Below, piece by piece: positions 16,585 through 24,041 of a stretch of DNA of 41,375 nucleotides (positions are counted from its first letter, which is position 1; each line of letters starts with the position of its first letter). The stretch comes from an uncultured Ruminococcus sp. GTDB taxonomy: Bacteria > Bacillota > Clostridia > Lachnospirales > Lachnospiraceae. Under the pieces are notes generated by a model, which had not been told where the DNA came from, did no database searches, and saw only the letters and a list, made by a program, of their open reading frames with translations. The position numbers were made by a program, and so were the translations under genes. The stretch is taken from assembly GCA_900066355.1 (NCBI GenBank), contig FMEL01000023.1:1-41375 (forward strand). The letters are read 5' to 3'.

Positions 16585-17000
16585 GCTTCTTCCTCCATAA
16601 ATTTTTTGATAAATTGCAGTCCGGCGTGTCTTCTTCTCTGGATGGTAGAACGATTAACTTCCAGAATTTTTGAAATTTCTGTATCGTCAAATCCAAGAAA
16701 ATAATATCTCAGGATAACATCACGTTTCTTTCCATCCAGATTTTCTAATGCTTCTGCTAACAGGCTGTTTTCAATACGGACAGTAAATCCATCCATTTCA
16801 AAAGTATGGAAGTGGGATGGATAGGTGTCTTCGGAAGAAAACAGATTAACGGTGTAATCGTCCATATCACAAAACAGGGTTTCCCGTTTGCACTGTCTGG
16901 ACAACGCTTTGAGATAGTCTTTGCGTTCATCCTCCATAGCGACTTTACAGATGTAATCAAACTGGTTCTCTATGGTTGTCTGAAATTCAGATGGCTTCAT
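16581..17000 (-). CDS. Orf7-like sigma-70-family regulator
   Basis: 139 residues from the second of two adjacent ATGs, both behind GGAGGTGAGCA. Region-4-like HTH at about 85-135: KKRDVILRYYFLGFDDTEISKILEVNRSTIQRRR. The N-terminal half is specific to Tn916-type Orf7 proteins and has only weak region 2 character. In Tn916, orf7 and orf8 activate the genes that follow. Here it is preceded by a leader with two terminators. Confidence 0.88.
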   Translation of the reverse strand: MKPSEFQTTIENQFDYICKVAMEDERKDYLKALSRQCKRETLFCDMDDYTVNLFSSEDTYPSHFHTFEMDGFTVRIENSLLAEALENLDGKKRDVILRYYFLGFDDTEISKILEVNRSTIQRRRHAGLQFIKKFMEEEA

Positions 17001-17145
17001 CATTGCTCACCTCCTTTCCAGCCTTGAAAGGGAGCGAGCTGATAGGAATTTCTGCTTCTTTCCCCCTTTTCGCTCTTAGTCCCGACAGGACAGGGGGTGC
17101 AGTTGCGTTTTGAGAAGAAAAATTTAAAACCTTTTTCTTCCAACT

Positions 17146-17186
17146 AAAAAAGCACGCAAACAGACGATATTTCTGCTTGTGTGCTT
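17146..17186 (-). terminator. Terminator/attenuator upstream of orf7
   Basis: On the minus strand AAGCAC pairs with GTGCTT, with inner CAA/TTG and CAGA/TCTG pairs, followed by six T (complement of 17146-17151). It lies about 145 bp before the orf7 start and just after a short leader ORF, so it can act as an attenuator. Confidence 0.75.
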
Positions 17187-17237
17187 CGATAGTTCTTTCT
17201 ATGTATTCTGAAAAACCATATTGAGGGTCAGACTTTT

Positions 17238-17306
17238 CTAGTGTAGGTGGATGGCTTTTTTTAACGGTTTACCGAATGTAGATATATTTAAGAAAATATT
17301 TTGCAT
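17238..17306 (-). CDS. Candidate 22-residue leader peptide with a hairpin-bound ribosome site
   Basis: MQNIFLNISTFGKPLKKAIH then two residues and TAG. The ATG directly follows a hairpin at 17307-17330 (AGCGGCTT/AAGCCGCT) whose loop holds the Shine-Dalgarno AGGAGGA. It sits between two terminators upstream of orf7, the layout of a translation-sensing attenuator. Tn916 has a comparable leader (orf12) before tet(M). No experimental support. Confidence 0.5.
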   Translation of the reverse strand: MQNIFLNISTFGKPLKKAIHLH

Positions 17307-17330
17307 AGCGGCTTCCTCCTGTAAGCCGCT
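17307..17330 (-). promoter_or_regulatory. Hairpin presenting the leader Shine-Dalgarno in its loop
   Basis: AGCGGCTT and AAGCCGCT flank a loop with AGGAGG. The stem ends at the base before the leader ATG at 17306. Confidence 0.55.
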
Positions 17331-17375
17331 GTCTGTATAAAGTAGTAGACTTTAAAAATCATCTATATTTCATGC

Positions 17376-17409
17376 AAAAAAAGACGGCGGCTTTTGTTAA
17401 ACCGTCGTC
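17376..17409 (-). terminator. First terminator of the orf7 leader
   Basis: On the minus strand GACGACGG pairs with CCGCCGTC and is followed by seven T (complement of 17376-17382). It would stop leftward transcription from the cargo side before the leader peptide. Confidence 0.8.
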
Positions 17410-17444
17410 TGGAAAAGATGATGTGATTTTTGACGCAGGGAAAG

Positions 17445-17490
17445 TATGCTGCCAAATAACGGTTTTTTTTATTTCCGTTTCGGCAGCATA
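17445..17490. repeat. Long hairpin upstream of the XRE regulator
   Basis: TATGCTGCC (17445-17453) pairs with GGCAGCATA (17482-17490), with an inner AACGG/CCGTT extension around a T-rich loop. It lies about 110 bp upstream of the divergent regulator gene and could be an operator or RNA element. Confidence 0.5.
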
Positions 17491-17597
17491 GTTTTATCTT
17501 TGATACGCATAATAGGAACTGTACAACTATGTAATACGTTTTTCTATACCTGTCGTTATTACAACAGGAACAGTAAAATGTACAGAGGTGGTGTATT

Positions 17598-17954
17598 ATG
17601 CGTAAAAAAGAAGATAAATATGATTTCAGGGCGTTTGGGCTTGCCATAAAAGAAGCCCGTAAAAAACAGGGTTTGACCCGTGAACAGGTGGGAGCAATGA
17701 TTGAAATTGACCCACGCTATTTAACCAATATTGAGAATAAAGGGCAGCACCCCAGTTTACAGGTGCTGTACGACCTTGTATCTCTGCTGAATGTATCAGT
17801 GGATGAGTTCTTTTTGTCCTCTGATAATCCGGTAAAAAGCAGCAGACGAAGACAGCTTGAAAGTAAAATTGACAATTTTACAGACGCAGACCTTGTTATC
17901 ATGGAAAGCGTTGCTGATGGTATTGTCAAATACAAGGAAATGGAAGATAAATAA
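17598..17954 (+). CDS. XRE-family repressor, Orf9-like
   Basis: 118 residues. HTH_3 at about 12-70: FGLAIKEARKKQGLTREQVGAMI, then DPRYLTNIENKGQHPSLQVLYDLVSLL. Position and size match Tn916 Orf9, which represses the element's control genes. It is divergent from orf7/orf8, so it probably acts on the intergenic leader region. AGAGGTGG precedes the ATG. A hairpin terminator closes the gene. Confidence 0.88.
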   Translation: MRKKEDKYDFRAFGLAIKEARKKQGLTREQVGAMIEIDPRYLTNIENKGQHPSLQVLYDLVSLLNVSVDEFFLSSDNPVKSSRRRQLESKIDNFTDADLVIMESVADGIVKYKEMEDK

Positions 17955-17991
17955 CTTCTATTGCCTACCAGAATAGGACTGAAACTAAAAT

Positions 17992-18036
17992 GAGCCGATA
18001 GTCTATAAGTTTCAATAACTTATAAATTATCGGCTC
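17992..18036. terminator. Bidirectional terminator between convergent XRE and KTR genes
   Basis: GAGCCGAT (17992-17999) pairs with ATCGGCTC (18029-18036), with a second inner dyad ATAAGTT/AACTTAT (18005-18023). It separates two genes that point toward each other. Confidence 0.7.
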
Positions 18037-18041
18037 TGCGT

Positions 18042-18215
18042 CTAAGCGTCTGGCTCTTTGATAATTTCTATTTTGAAGTTATTTACGCATATCAAACTTT
18101 CTTTTTTACATTTTGGACAATACAACGGAAAGTTTTTTAGCTGTGTATCTTTTCGTATTTTAATCCTTGTTTTATTGTTGCATATAGGACAAATAACCCA
18201 CTCCATCATATTCAT
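18042..18215 (-). CDS. Cysteine-rich KTR-domain protein
   Basis: 57 residues from the ATG at 18215, which overlaps the stop of the MerR gene as ATGA. Two CxxC pairs, CPICNNKTRIKIR and YCPKCKKESL, form a small zinc ribbon; KTR and the ending IIKEPDA match the family that follows tet(M) in Tn916-type elements. Function unknown. Its presence marks the junction of cargo and backbone. Confidence 0.88.
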   Translation of the reverse strand: MNMMEWVICPICNNKTRIKIRKDTQLKNFPLYCPKCKKESLICVNNFKIEIIKEPDA

Positions 18216-18979
18216 TCTGAACCTCTGCAAAAAATTTGTATTGCTTCATTAAAAAAAGCTGCAAGATTTCCACTACTAAATCTATTTATAAAAGTGGTAA
18301 ATCTTTCATCTGTAATATAGAGAACTCCCAAATTAGATAAAATTTGTTTATTACATTCATAAAAGTGTTCAGAAATATATTGTTGCCATTCATGTACTAT
18401 TGCTTGTACTTCTGGACTTTCCGCAGGACTATTTTCATACATAGCTAGTTTTTCAAAAATATTGCGAGCCATTGAATAAAAAGATTCTATTTCTTTCTCT
18501 TGTATTTGCTTTGAATGGGAAGAAAACATAGTCTTGTATTCTCTGAAACTTTCAGTATTTCCCCATTGTTCTAATACTTCTTCTTGAAATTGCGATTGTA
18601 ACTCAAGTATTTTTGCATTTGAAAATGCAGAAAATTTAATTTCTTTATTTCCGTTGATTGTGTCTTTTACAAGTGAAATCAAAGCTTCTATTCGTTCTTT
18701 CTGAGCTTCCAAAATCAGTACATGACTCTCTAATGCTTCTGAACGAACATAATGAGGTGAATCCAGCAGTTCCTTAATTTCTTTTAGGGCGAATCCAACT
18801 TCTCTAAAAAACAAAATTTCCTGAAGCCTAGTTAAATCGTCGTCTGTATACTGACGGTATTTTGCTTCGGTTATAATAGACGGTTTTAATAAACCAATTT
18901 CATCATAATAATGTAGTGTTCGAGCAGTAATACCTGTTAATTTAGCAACTTCATGGACTGTTTTAGCTTTTTCATTCAT
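18212..18979 (-). CDS. MerR-family regulator with TipAS drug-binding domain
   Basis: 255 residues from the ATG at 18979 (GGAGG 9 nt upstream). Winged HTH at about 1-75 with TVHEVAKLTGITARTLHYYDEIGLLKP, a coiled-coil dimer helix, then a TipAS-type domain (about 135-250) ending with the helix FSSGNLAAFFNEAIQIF. TipA-type proteins activate their own promoter when they bind drugs or peptides. The start overlaps the end of the peptidase gene, so the two are coupled; the promoter at 19909-19939 has the stretched spacer such activators need. Confidence 0.9.
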   Translation of the reverse strand: MNEKAKTVHEVAKLTGITARTLHYYDEIGLLKPSIITEAKYRQYTDDDLTRLQEILFFREVGFALKEIKELLDSPHYVRSEALESHVLILEAQKERIEALISLVKDTINGNKEIKFSAFSNAKILELQSQFQEEVLEQWGNTESFREYKTMFSSHSKQIQEKEIESFYSMARNIFEKLAMYENSPAESPEVQAIVHEWQQYISEHFYECNKQILSNLGVLYITDERFTTFINRFSSGNLAAFFNEAIQIFCRGSE

Positions 18980-19883
18980 TCCAAAAATCCTCCGTAGCAT
19001 CTAAAATTTCTTTTGCAGGTAATAGAGTTGCTTCGACAATGTTTTTTCCAGTCTTTTGCAAGTAGTGTTTAATCAAGTGATAGCCACACGCATATCCGGA
19101 ACAATAGGGTAATCCGACCTGAGGATAGTTTTGTAATGCTGCCATTTCATCACCATAAAGGTATGCATTCAGATTTTCTAATCCTTGAACATTTAAACCG
19201 TCCCGAATAATAGGCTTAATATATTCATTTAAGGTTTCTATATCAGTTTTTGTTACCCAAGGACCTGCTTTATCTTCACCATACAGAAATGTTGCAAAGT
19301 TTTCTGCCAACCCCTCATTGACTATCATTTCACCAAGAGTGATGTCATTCTTCCATTTAATAAATTGAAATCGTACGTTGTGATTAGTTTCATGTGCTAA
19401 TGCTACATGAAGATGTGATAAAGTGTATTCATTAGGTAGTAACCAAGAAAAAATATATCCTGGAATACCACCATCACCGCAGTAACCATCATTTAAAATA
19501 ATGTAAGGATTCTTAGCATTTGCAAGTAAAATTGTAAACGCATATTCTTTAACGGGTAGATTAACACCGTGTTCAACAAAGCAATTCAACGACTGCTGAA
19601 TGGATAACTCACATTTTTCCCAGAGTGTATTATCAGAAATTAGATTAATATTATTTTGTTGCTTCTGGTCAACAGCGGTTGGGGCGATATGCCCAAGCAT
19701 TTCGCTTGCCATAATTACATCATATCCATTAGGCGTTAGAGCTTTCATAGGAACACTATAACAAGCCCACTTTTTTTCAAAAGGCTTCATAAGTTCATAT
19801 CTATAAATGTCATTTTTTTTGTCTAACGGTGCACTCATAATTTTTGAATAAACTTTGTCAGAACGGATAGCGGATATTTTCAT
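18972..19883 (-). CDS. DUF2268-like putative zinc metallopeptidase
   Basis: 303 residues from the ATG at 19883, with GGAGG 10 nt upstream. HETNH at residues 164-168 is a zincin motif, in LHVALAHETNHNVRF. A downstream Glu in MIVNEGLAENFATFLYGED is a good third ligand. The string NEGLAE next to a Tyr-Gly-rich end (YPQVGLPYCSGYACGYHLIKHYL) fits DUF2268, predicted Zn-dependent proteases of unknown substrate. No signal peptide, so it acts in the cytoplasm. First gene of a MerR-controlled operon. Confidence 0.8.
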   Translation of the reverse strand: MKISAIRSDKVYSKIMSAPLDKKNDIYRYELMKPFEKKWACYSVPMKALTPNGYDVIMASEMLGHIAPTAVDQKQQNNINLISDNTLWEKCELSIQQSLNCFVEHGVNLPVKEYAFTILLANAKNPYIILNDGYCGDGGIPGYIFSWLLPNEYTLSHLHVALAHETNHNVRFQFIKWKNDITLGEMIVNEGLAENFATFLYGEDKAGPWVTKTDIETLNEYIKPIIRDGLNVQGLENLNAYLYGDEMAALQNYPQVGLPYCSGYACGYHLIKHYLQKTGKNIVEATLLPAKEILDATEDFWNE

Positions 19884-19908
19884 AATTCTAGTTCCTCCTT
19901 TTGATTTT

Positions 19909-19939
19909 ATCATATACTATGACGTAACGTTAAAGTCAA
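19909..19939 (-). promoter_or_regulatory. MerR-type promoter with 19 bp spacer for the peptidase/TipAS operon
   Basis: Minus strand -35 TTGACT (19939-19934), 19 bp spacer (19933-19915), -10 TATGAT (19914-19909). The spacer region has dyad arms TGAC and GTCA with a symmetric TTAACGTTA-like centre. Spacers of 19-20 bp are a mark of MerR-activated promoters. The likely activator is the TipAS-type protein of the same operon. Confidence 0.75.
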
Positions 19940-19987
19940 TAGGCAAGTTAAAATTATCACAAATATTTCACTTGAAAAGTAAGATGC

Positions 19988-20032
19988 TACCTAATTTCCG
20001 CTTCGGGTGCAAACCGGATTCAGCAGTTCAGA
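19988..20032 (-). pseudogene. 45 bp scar copied from the 3' region of orf13 (tcpC)
   Basis: The + strand words ACCT-ATTTCCGCTTCG, AACCGGATT and CAG.TTC occur in the same order here and inside orf13 at about 22224-22266, about three quarters identical overall. Here the frame is broken and lies between two cargo genes. It shows the peptidase/TipAS unit and the hydrolase unit were acquired as separate blocks beside orf13. Confidence 0.6.
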
Positions 20033-20033
20033 A

Positions 20034-21011
20034 TTAAATTGAAATAAACGGCTCAATATACTTTTGTATAAAATCTATACGGTCGAATATGGTTGGCTTA
20101 AAATATGATGTAACTGCTATCACTATATTTTCTAATGAATTTACATATATAACATTCCCACTATTTCCTATGGCTGCATATACATTTTCATTCACAATCC
20201 ACCAAAGATACCCATAAGACATATTTCTAAATTCTTCTCCGCATTTATAATTTGGTTTTGTTATTTCTTCAATCCATTTAGATGATACAAGTTGTTTTCC
20301 ATTATGAACACCTTTATCTAAACAAAGTTGTCCAATTTTCGCCATATCTATTGCAGAAAAGCATAAACCATATCCAGCCGTACCTATTCCTTTTGGGTCA
20401 CAAAACCATATATTTTTTTGCGGTTCTTTACATATAGTAAAATGTTTATGTTCTTCGGCAGTTTCTGCTAAATAATTTATATGTTTTTCTACTCCAATAG
20501 GTTCAAATAAAAACTTATTTGCAAAGTCCACGACTTTCAGACCACTCGTTTTTGATATAATACCAGTTAGTATATGTATGCCTAAAGTTGAATATTTGAA
20601 TTGTCCAGTCAATCCTTTTCTTCCACCTAGAAAATCTAAAGCTGAAACCGTCCAATCATCACTTGAACAAATTTTAGTCCACGGTTCGTACTTATACTTA
20701 TATGGTGCAGTCATAGTCAGTAAATGTTTGATTGTAACTTTTTGAATTGTTTTTTCTCCTCTTTTAATTTTGTATTCAGGGAAGAAATCTAGTACAGGTT
20801 GGTCTGTGCTTTTTATAAATCCTTTATCAAGTGCTATCCCTACAAGTAGTGCTACGATACTTTTGGTTGCAGACATAACATGGCAAGTATCTATTTTTTT
20901 ATAATTATTCCATTCATCAGAATAAACTTCTTTACCGTCTTTATAGCATGATATTTGACAGATATTAGGCTGTTTTTCTTCAATAAAATCGTGTAGTTCT
21001 TTTCTATTCAT
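20034..21011 (-). CDS. Serine hydrolase of the beta-lactamase / penicillin-binding-protein fold
   Basis: 325 residues. Catalytic Ser47 and Lys50 in SATKS (SxxK), and Tyr140 in KYSTLG as the second motif; a GNSGN near the C-terminus may serve as the third (usually KTG/HxG). SAIDMAKIGQLCLDKG and YGYLWW are typical of class C-like esterases and D-peptidases. No signal peptide, so it is cytoplasmic, which argues against a classical beta-lactamase. It follows the GyrI-type regulator by 77 nt and is probably in its operon. Substrate unknown. Confidence 0.85.
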   Translation of the reverse strand: MNRKELHDFIEEKQPNICQISCYKDGKEVYSDEWNNYKKIDTCHVMSATKSIVALLVGIALDKGFIKSTDQPVLDFFPEYKIKRGEKTIQKVTIKHLLTMTAPYKYKYEPWTKICSSDDWTVSALDFLGGRKGLTGQFKYSTLGIHILTGIISKTSGLKVVDFANKFLFEPIGVEKHINYLAETAEEHKHFTICKEPQKNIWFCDPKGIGTAGYGLCFSAIDMAKIGQLCLDKGVHNGKQLVSSKWIEEITKPNYKCGEEFRNMSYGYLWWIVNENVYAAIGNSGNVIYVNSLENIVIAVTSYFKPTIFDRIDFIQKYIEPFISI

Positions 21012-21088
21012 AGTATCAATCTCATCTCCATTTCACGTTATCGTATCTGAAACTTCTATTCACAAAAATTTTAATCTTTGATGTATAC

Positions 21089-21910
21089 CTATTTCTTTTT
21101 TACTGGATAATAAATTTCAGTTATAAATTCATCTTCGTTTGAAGTTTGTGTTGGGTCAGTAATATAAACTTCATAAAGGGGACCATTGTTTTCATAACCA
21201 TTCTGTTCTGCCCATTTACATTGTTTCGTATAAATAGATGGCAAATTAGAATATCCGCCATGTAGAGTTGTTTTTAAACATAGTCCCGGATAAAAATCTC
21301 TTGTTCCCGTGACAAATTGCTTTACTGGAATAGCAAATTCGGTATCTAATCCCAAAGGAGTAAACTCATCACTATGAAAAAGTACCATAGGCGGAGCAGT
21401 GGCGGTTAATTTGTCATATTGAATTTTCCTTAATATTGAATTAAAACAATAAGCGTATTGTTCTTCCATTTCAAACTTATAAACCATTTTACGAATAGAA
21501 ACCAAATACATAACCGGTAATTCAACAAGTTGTACATCAATCTTATTCAAATAAGACATAATTGATTTTCCTTGTTTCAAAGCCGCTATATCTTCATTTA
21601 ATCGTTCTGTAATTTGCGAATATATCTGTATTTGTTTTTCTAATTCTACCTTTTTCTTATAAAGTTCTATGGATAATTTTTCATTTGGTATTTCTTCAGA
21701 TGTAATAATTGCTCTAATTTCTTCCAAAGAAAAATTATATTGTTTTAGACGGTTAACAAATAACATGGTTTCTAATTGCTCAATGGAATAATATCTATAA
21801 CCGTTCTCTTGATTGATTTTACTGGGATTTATAAGTCCGATTTCATCATAATAACGAAGTGTTTTTGTAGAAACTTTACATATCTTTGAAAATTCACCAA
21901 TAGATAACAT
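21089..21910 (-). CDS. MerR-family regulator with GyrI-like effector-binding domain (BmrR/Mta-like)
   Basis: 273 residues from the ATG at 21910, 9 nt after AAAGG. HTH with SIGEFSKICKVSTKTLRYYDEIGLINPSK, coiled coil at about 80-115, then a GyrI-like domain (about 120-270) for binding hydrophobic drugs. It is preceded by a 19 bp-spacer promoter, so it most likely activates its own operon and the serine hydrolase when it senses a ligand. The gene is AT-rich compared with the transfer backbone. Confidence 0.9.
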   Translation of the reverse strand: MLSIGEFSKICKVSTKTLRYYDEIGLINPSKINQENGYRYYSIEQLETMLFVNRLKQYNFSLEEIRAIITSEEIPNEKLSIELYKKKVELEKQIQIYSQITERLNEDIAALKQGKSIMSYLNKIDVQLVELPVMYLVSIRKMVYKFEMEEQYAYCFNSILRKIQYDKLTATAPPMVLFHSDEFTPLGLDTEFAIPVKQFVTGTRDFYPGLCLKTTLHGGYSNLPSIYTKQCKWAEQNGYENNGPLYEVYITDPTQTSNEDEFITEIYYPVKKK

Positions 21911-21945
21911 AAATCTCATCCTTTCAATTTACTACTTCCACACTT

Positions 21946-21976
21946 ATAGTACACCTTGCCGTAAGGGTAAAGTCAA
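21946..21976 (-). promoter_or_regulatory. MerR-type promoter with 19 bp spacer for the regulator/serine hydrolase operon
   Basis: Minus strand -35 TTGACT (21976-21971), 19 bp spacer (21970-21952), -10 TACTAT (21951-21946). The spacer contains CCTT-ACGGC-AAGG, a dyad like those of MerR-family multidrug activators. Same architecture as the promoter 2 kb downstream. Confidence 0.8.
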
Positions 21977-22060
21977 TGTGATAATTCTATATGCTATCCT
22001 CCATTTACACATAAAATAACACGATAAAAAATAAATTTCCAACTATTTTTAGTTTTATAA

Positions 22061-22100
22061 AAAGGCTTGTATGCCACTAAAAAGCAAGATACAAGCCTTT
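22061..22100 (-). terminator. Terminator of the transfer operon
   Basis: AAAGGCTTGTAT (22061-22072) and ATACAAGCCTTT (22089-22100) form a perfect 12 bp stem; on the minus strand the stem runs into TTTTT. It begins 12 bp after the orf13 stop and isolates the cargo from the transfer genes. Confidence 0.85.
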
Positions 22101-22111
22101 ATTATTTAATG

Positions 22112-23020
22112 TTATCCAACAATCTTCCAGTTTTCCCCGTTCTTTTCCAGCACAAGGTCAAACTGTGATACCTGTGTTGTCATGGTCTGGTTATCCAGAT
22201 ATTTCACTGCAAGGGAAGCGGTCACCTGATTTCCGCTTCGATTGTAGACCGGATTTACCAGTTCGGAGAAAATATATTCTTTTCCCACAGGTTTCAGCAC
22301 ACCCTCATTTACATAATAGGTCAGCTCCTTTGCGGTTGCCGTAGGGTACAGCTTGAAAAAGGTAGTGAGAAATTCGTTGATGTCCTCCGTGGTGATGGAA
22401 TCCACCGTACCGTCACTTTGTACTGCTTTTGGCGTATAGCCGGATTTTACGGGAACGCTGGTGATGGTTGGGTTCTGGATAATCGTCAGGTTTCCAGAGC
22501 CGTCCACATAGACCGTCACCTGATAGGCGGAACGGACGTTTTTACTGGATTCTCCCGCTGTGATACGCTGTTCCACCGTATAGGTCACTTGATAATGCTG
22601 CTCCTTTTCTTCTGTGATTTCCCATATCTGAAAATCGGTCAGGGCAGACGATACGGGGATGTCTTTTCGGACAGTATCTACATTCAGGGCTTGCAGTTCT
22701 CCGGTGAGATAGCCTTTTAAAGCATTTGTCCGGTTATCAATGGAAGCAGCGGACTGTTCCCATGAATAGTAGACTTCTGCGAAATTCTCCACAAAATTCT
22801 CTATCTTGTGGGTGTCGAGGATGGTTTCCTCAATTACTTTGGTTTCATGGACAGTATGAATGTCTATCGCCGTGAAATTCTTATAGACGGCAAACAGGAA
22901 GCTCACTGCCAGCAGCACCCACAGGGCAATCACGGTTTTTTTATGGGTATTGACTTTGTAGACTTTCAGTTTCTTTTCTTTCTGCTTTTTCTGGTTTTCC
23001 TCTTTTCTAATCTGAATCAT
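22112..23020 (-). CDS. Conjugation channel protein TcpC/ConB-like (Tn916 Orf13)
   Basis: 302 residues. Lys-rich cytoplasmic N-terminus, one membrane helix (TVIALWVLLAVSFLFAVY, about 29-46), then a large outer part made of two NTF2-like domains. Tn916 Orf13 has the same size and place. It resembles TcpC of pCW3 and ConB of ICEBs1, a VirB8-like scaffold of the mating channel. It ends the transfer operon, 16 bp after orf14. Confidence 0.93.
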   Translation of the reverse strand: MIQIRKEENQKKQKEKKLKVYKVNTHKKTVIALWVLLAVSFLFAVYKNFTAIDIHTVHETKVIEETILDTHKIENFVENFAEVYYSWEQSAASIDNRTNALKGYLTGELQALNVDTVRKDIPVSSALTDFQIWEITEEKEQHYQVTYTVEQRITAGESSKNVRSAYQVTVYVDGSGNLTIIQNPTITSVPVKSGYTPKAVQSDGTVDSITTEDINEFLTTFFKLYPTATAKELTYYVNEGVLKPVGKEYIFSELVNPVYNRSGNQVTASLAVKYLDNQTMTTQVSQFDLVLEKNGENWKIVG

Positions 23021-23036
23021 ATCGGGTCATCCTTTC

Positions 23037-24041
23037 TTATTGTTTGATTCGTCCGGCTCCGGCAAGGTGCTGTTGCCAGTAGGAGCCTGTCAGGTCTGCG
23101 TAACCAATGGGATTTCCGGCATGGTACATCCGGTTATTTCCCACATACAGCCCCACATGGGTGATGTAGGTTCCGGCGTTGTAGGTGGAGTGGAAAAAGA
23201 CTAAATCCCCTGCTTTTGCTTCGGACAGGGGGATGTGCTGCGTCACTTTGTACTGTTCCTGTGCTGTCCGTGGCAGGGCGATTCCTGCCTTGCCATAGCA
23301 CCACTGCACCAGTCCCGAACAGTCAAAGGAAGTGGAGGGGGAATCGCCCCCATACACATACGTCCAGCCCTCATACTTTAAGGCTTCGTCCATGATAGCC
23401 TGTACCGTTTCATTATCAAACTGTGCCACGGTCAGGTATTGCGATACCAAGAGGACATAGAACATATTCCCGTAGGAATACCGCCAGCCCCCGTTTTTCT
23501 CTACCGCAACAGGGTTGGTGTAGGTGACTTTCTTTCCGCCGGATTTGTCCCTTGCGAAGCTTTCTGCCAGTTCAAAGGTGTATTTTTTTCCACGTCCTGC
23601 CACATAGTCTAGGAAACCGCCGCCGTAGTTGTAGGACTGAATCACACTGTTTAAGTCACAGCCCTTTGTTTCTGCCGCTGCGAGCAGTTCCGAGAAATAT
23701 TTGCAGCCCTGTTTGATGGATTCCTCTGTGCTAAGGGAGTTTGGGGGAAGCCCAAGGGATTCCGAGGACTGCATAACGTCTTCCAGCGTGCCGCCGGATT
23801 CCACCTGAATGATGGCGAGCAGCACATTTAAGTATTCCTCTATGCCATATTCCCTTGCATACTTTTCCAGCATAGGCTTATGGGCGAGGACTTCCTGTGA
23901 TACGCTCACGCCCCCATAGATAAGGTTTCCGCCGCTTCCGCCGTCTTCCTCATCCGAGAAGACAATCACCACCAAAAGGAGCAGGGAGAACATCATCACG
24001 AACACGCCGGAACAGGCAAAGAAAAGGTGTCTTAACTTCAT
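23037..24041 (-). CDS. Bifunctional cell-wall hydrolase (Tn916 Orf14, CwlT-like)
   Basis: 334 residues from the ATG at 24041, which overlaps the orf15 stop as ATGA. An N-terminal membrane anchor (LFFACSGVFVMMFSLLLLVVIV) is followed by a lysozyme-like domain with ESGGTLEDVMQSSESLG and an NlpC/P60 endopeptidase with catalytic Cys in STSFDCSGLVQW and His in THVGLYVG. CwlT of ICEBs1 has this build. It opens peptidoglycan locally for the transfer channel. In Tn5397 it is orf14 that carries a group II intron; here orf14 is intact. Confidence 0.95.
   Translation of the reverse strand: MKLRHLFFACSGVFVMMFSLLLLVVIVFSDEEDGGSGGNLIYGGVSVSQEVLAHKPMLEKYAREYGIEEYLNVLLAIIQVESGGTLEDVMQSSESLGLPPNSLSTEESIKQGCKYFSELLAAAETKGCDLNSVIQSYNYGGGFLDYVAGRGKKYTFELAESFARDKSGGKKVTYTNPVAVEKNGGWRYSYGNMFYVLLVSQYLTVAQFDNETVQAIMDEALKYEGWTYVYGGDSPSTSFDCSGLVQWCYGKAGIALPRTAQEQYKVTQHIPLSEAKAGDLVFFHSTYNAGTYITHVGLYVGNNRMYHAGNPIGYADLTGSYWQQHLAGAGRIKQ

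Noticed and set aside
20034..21011. Classical beta-lactamase resistance gene
   Set aside because: It has SxxK and Tyr motifs but no signal peptide and no clear KTG motif; resistance to beta-lactams is not supported.
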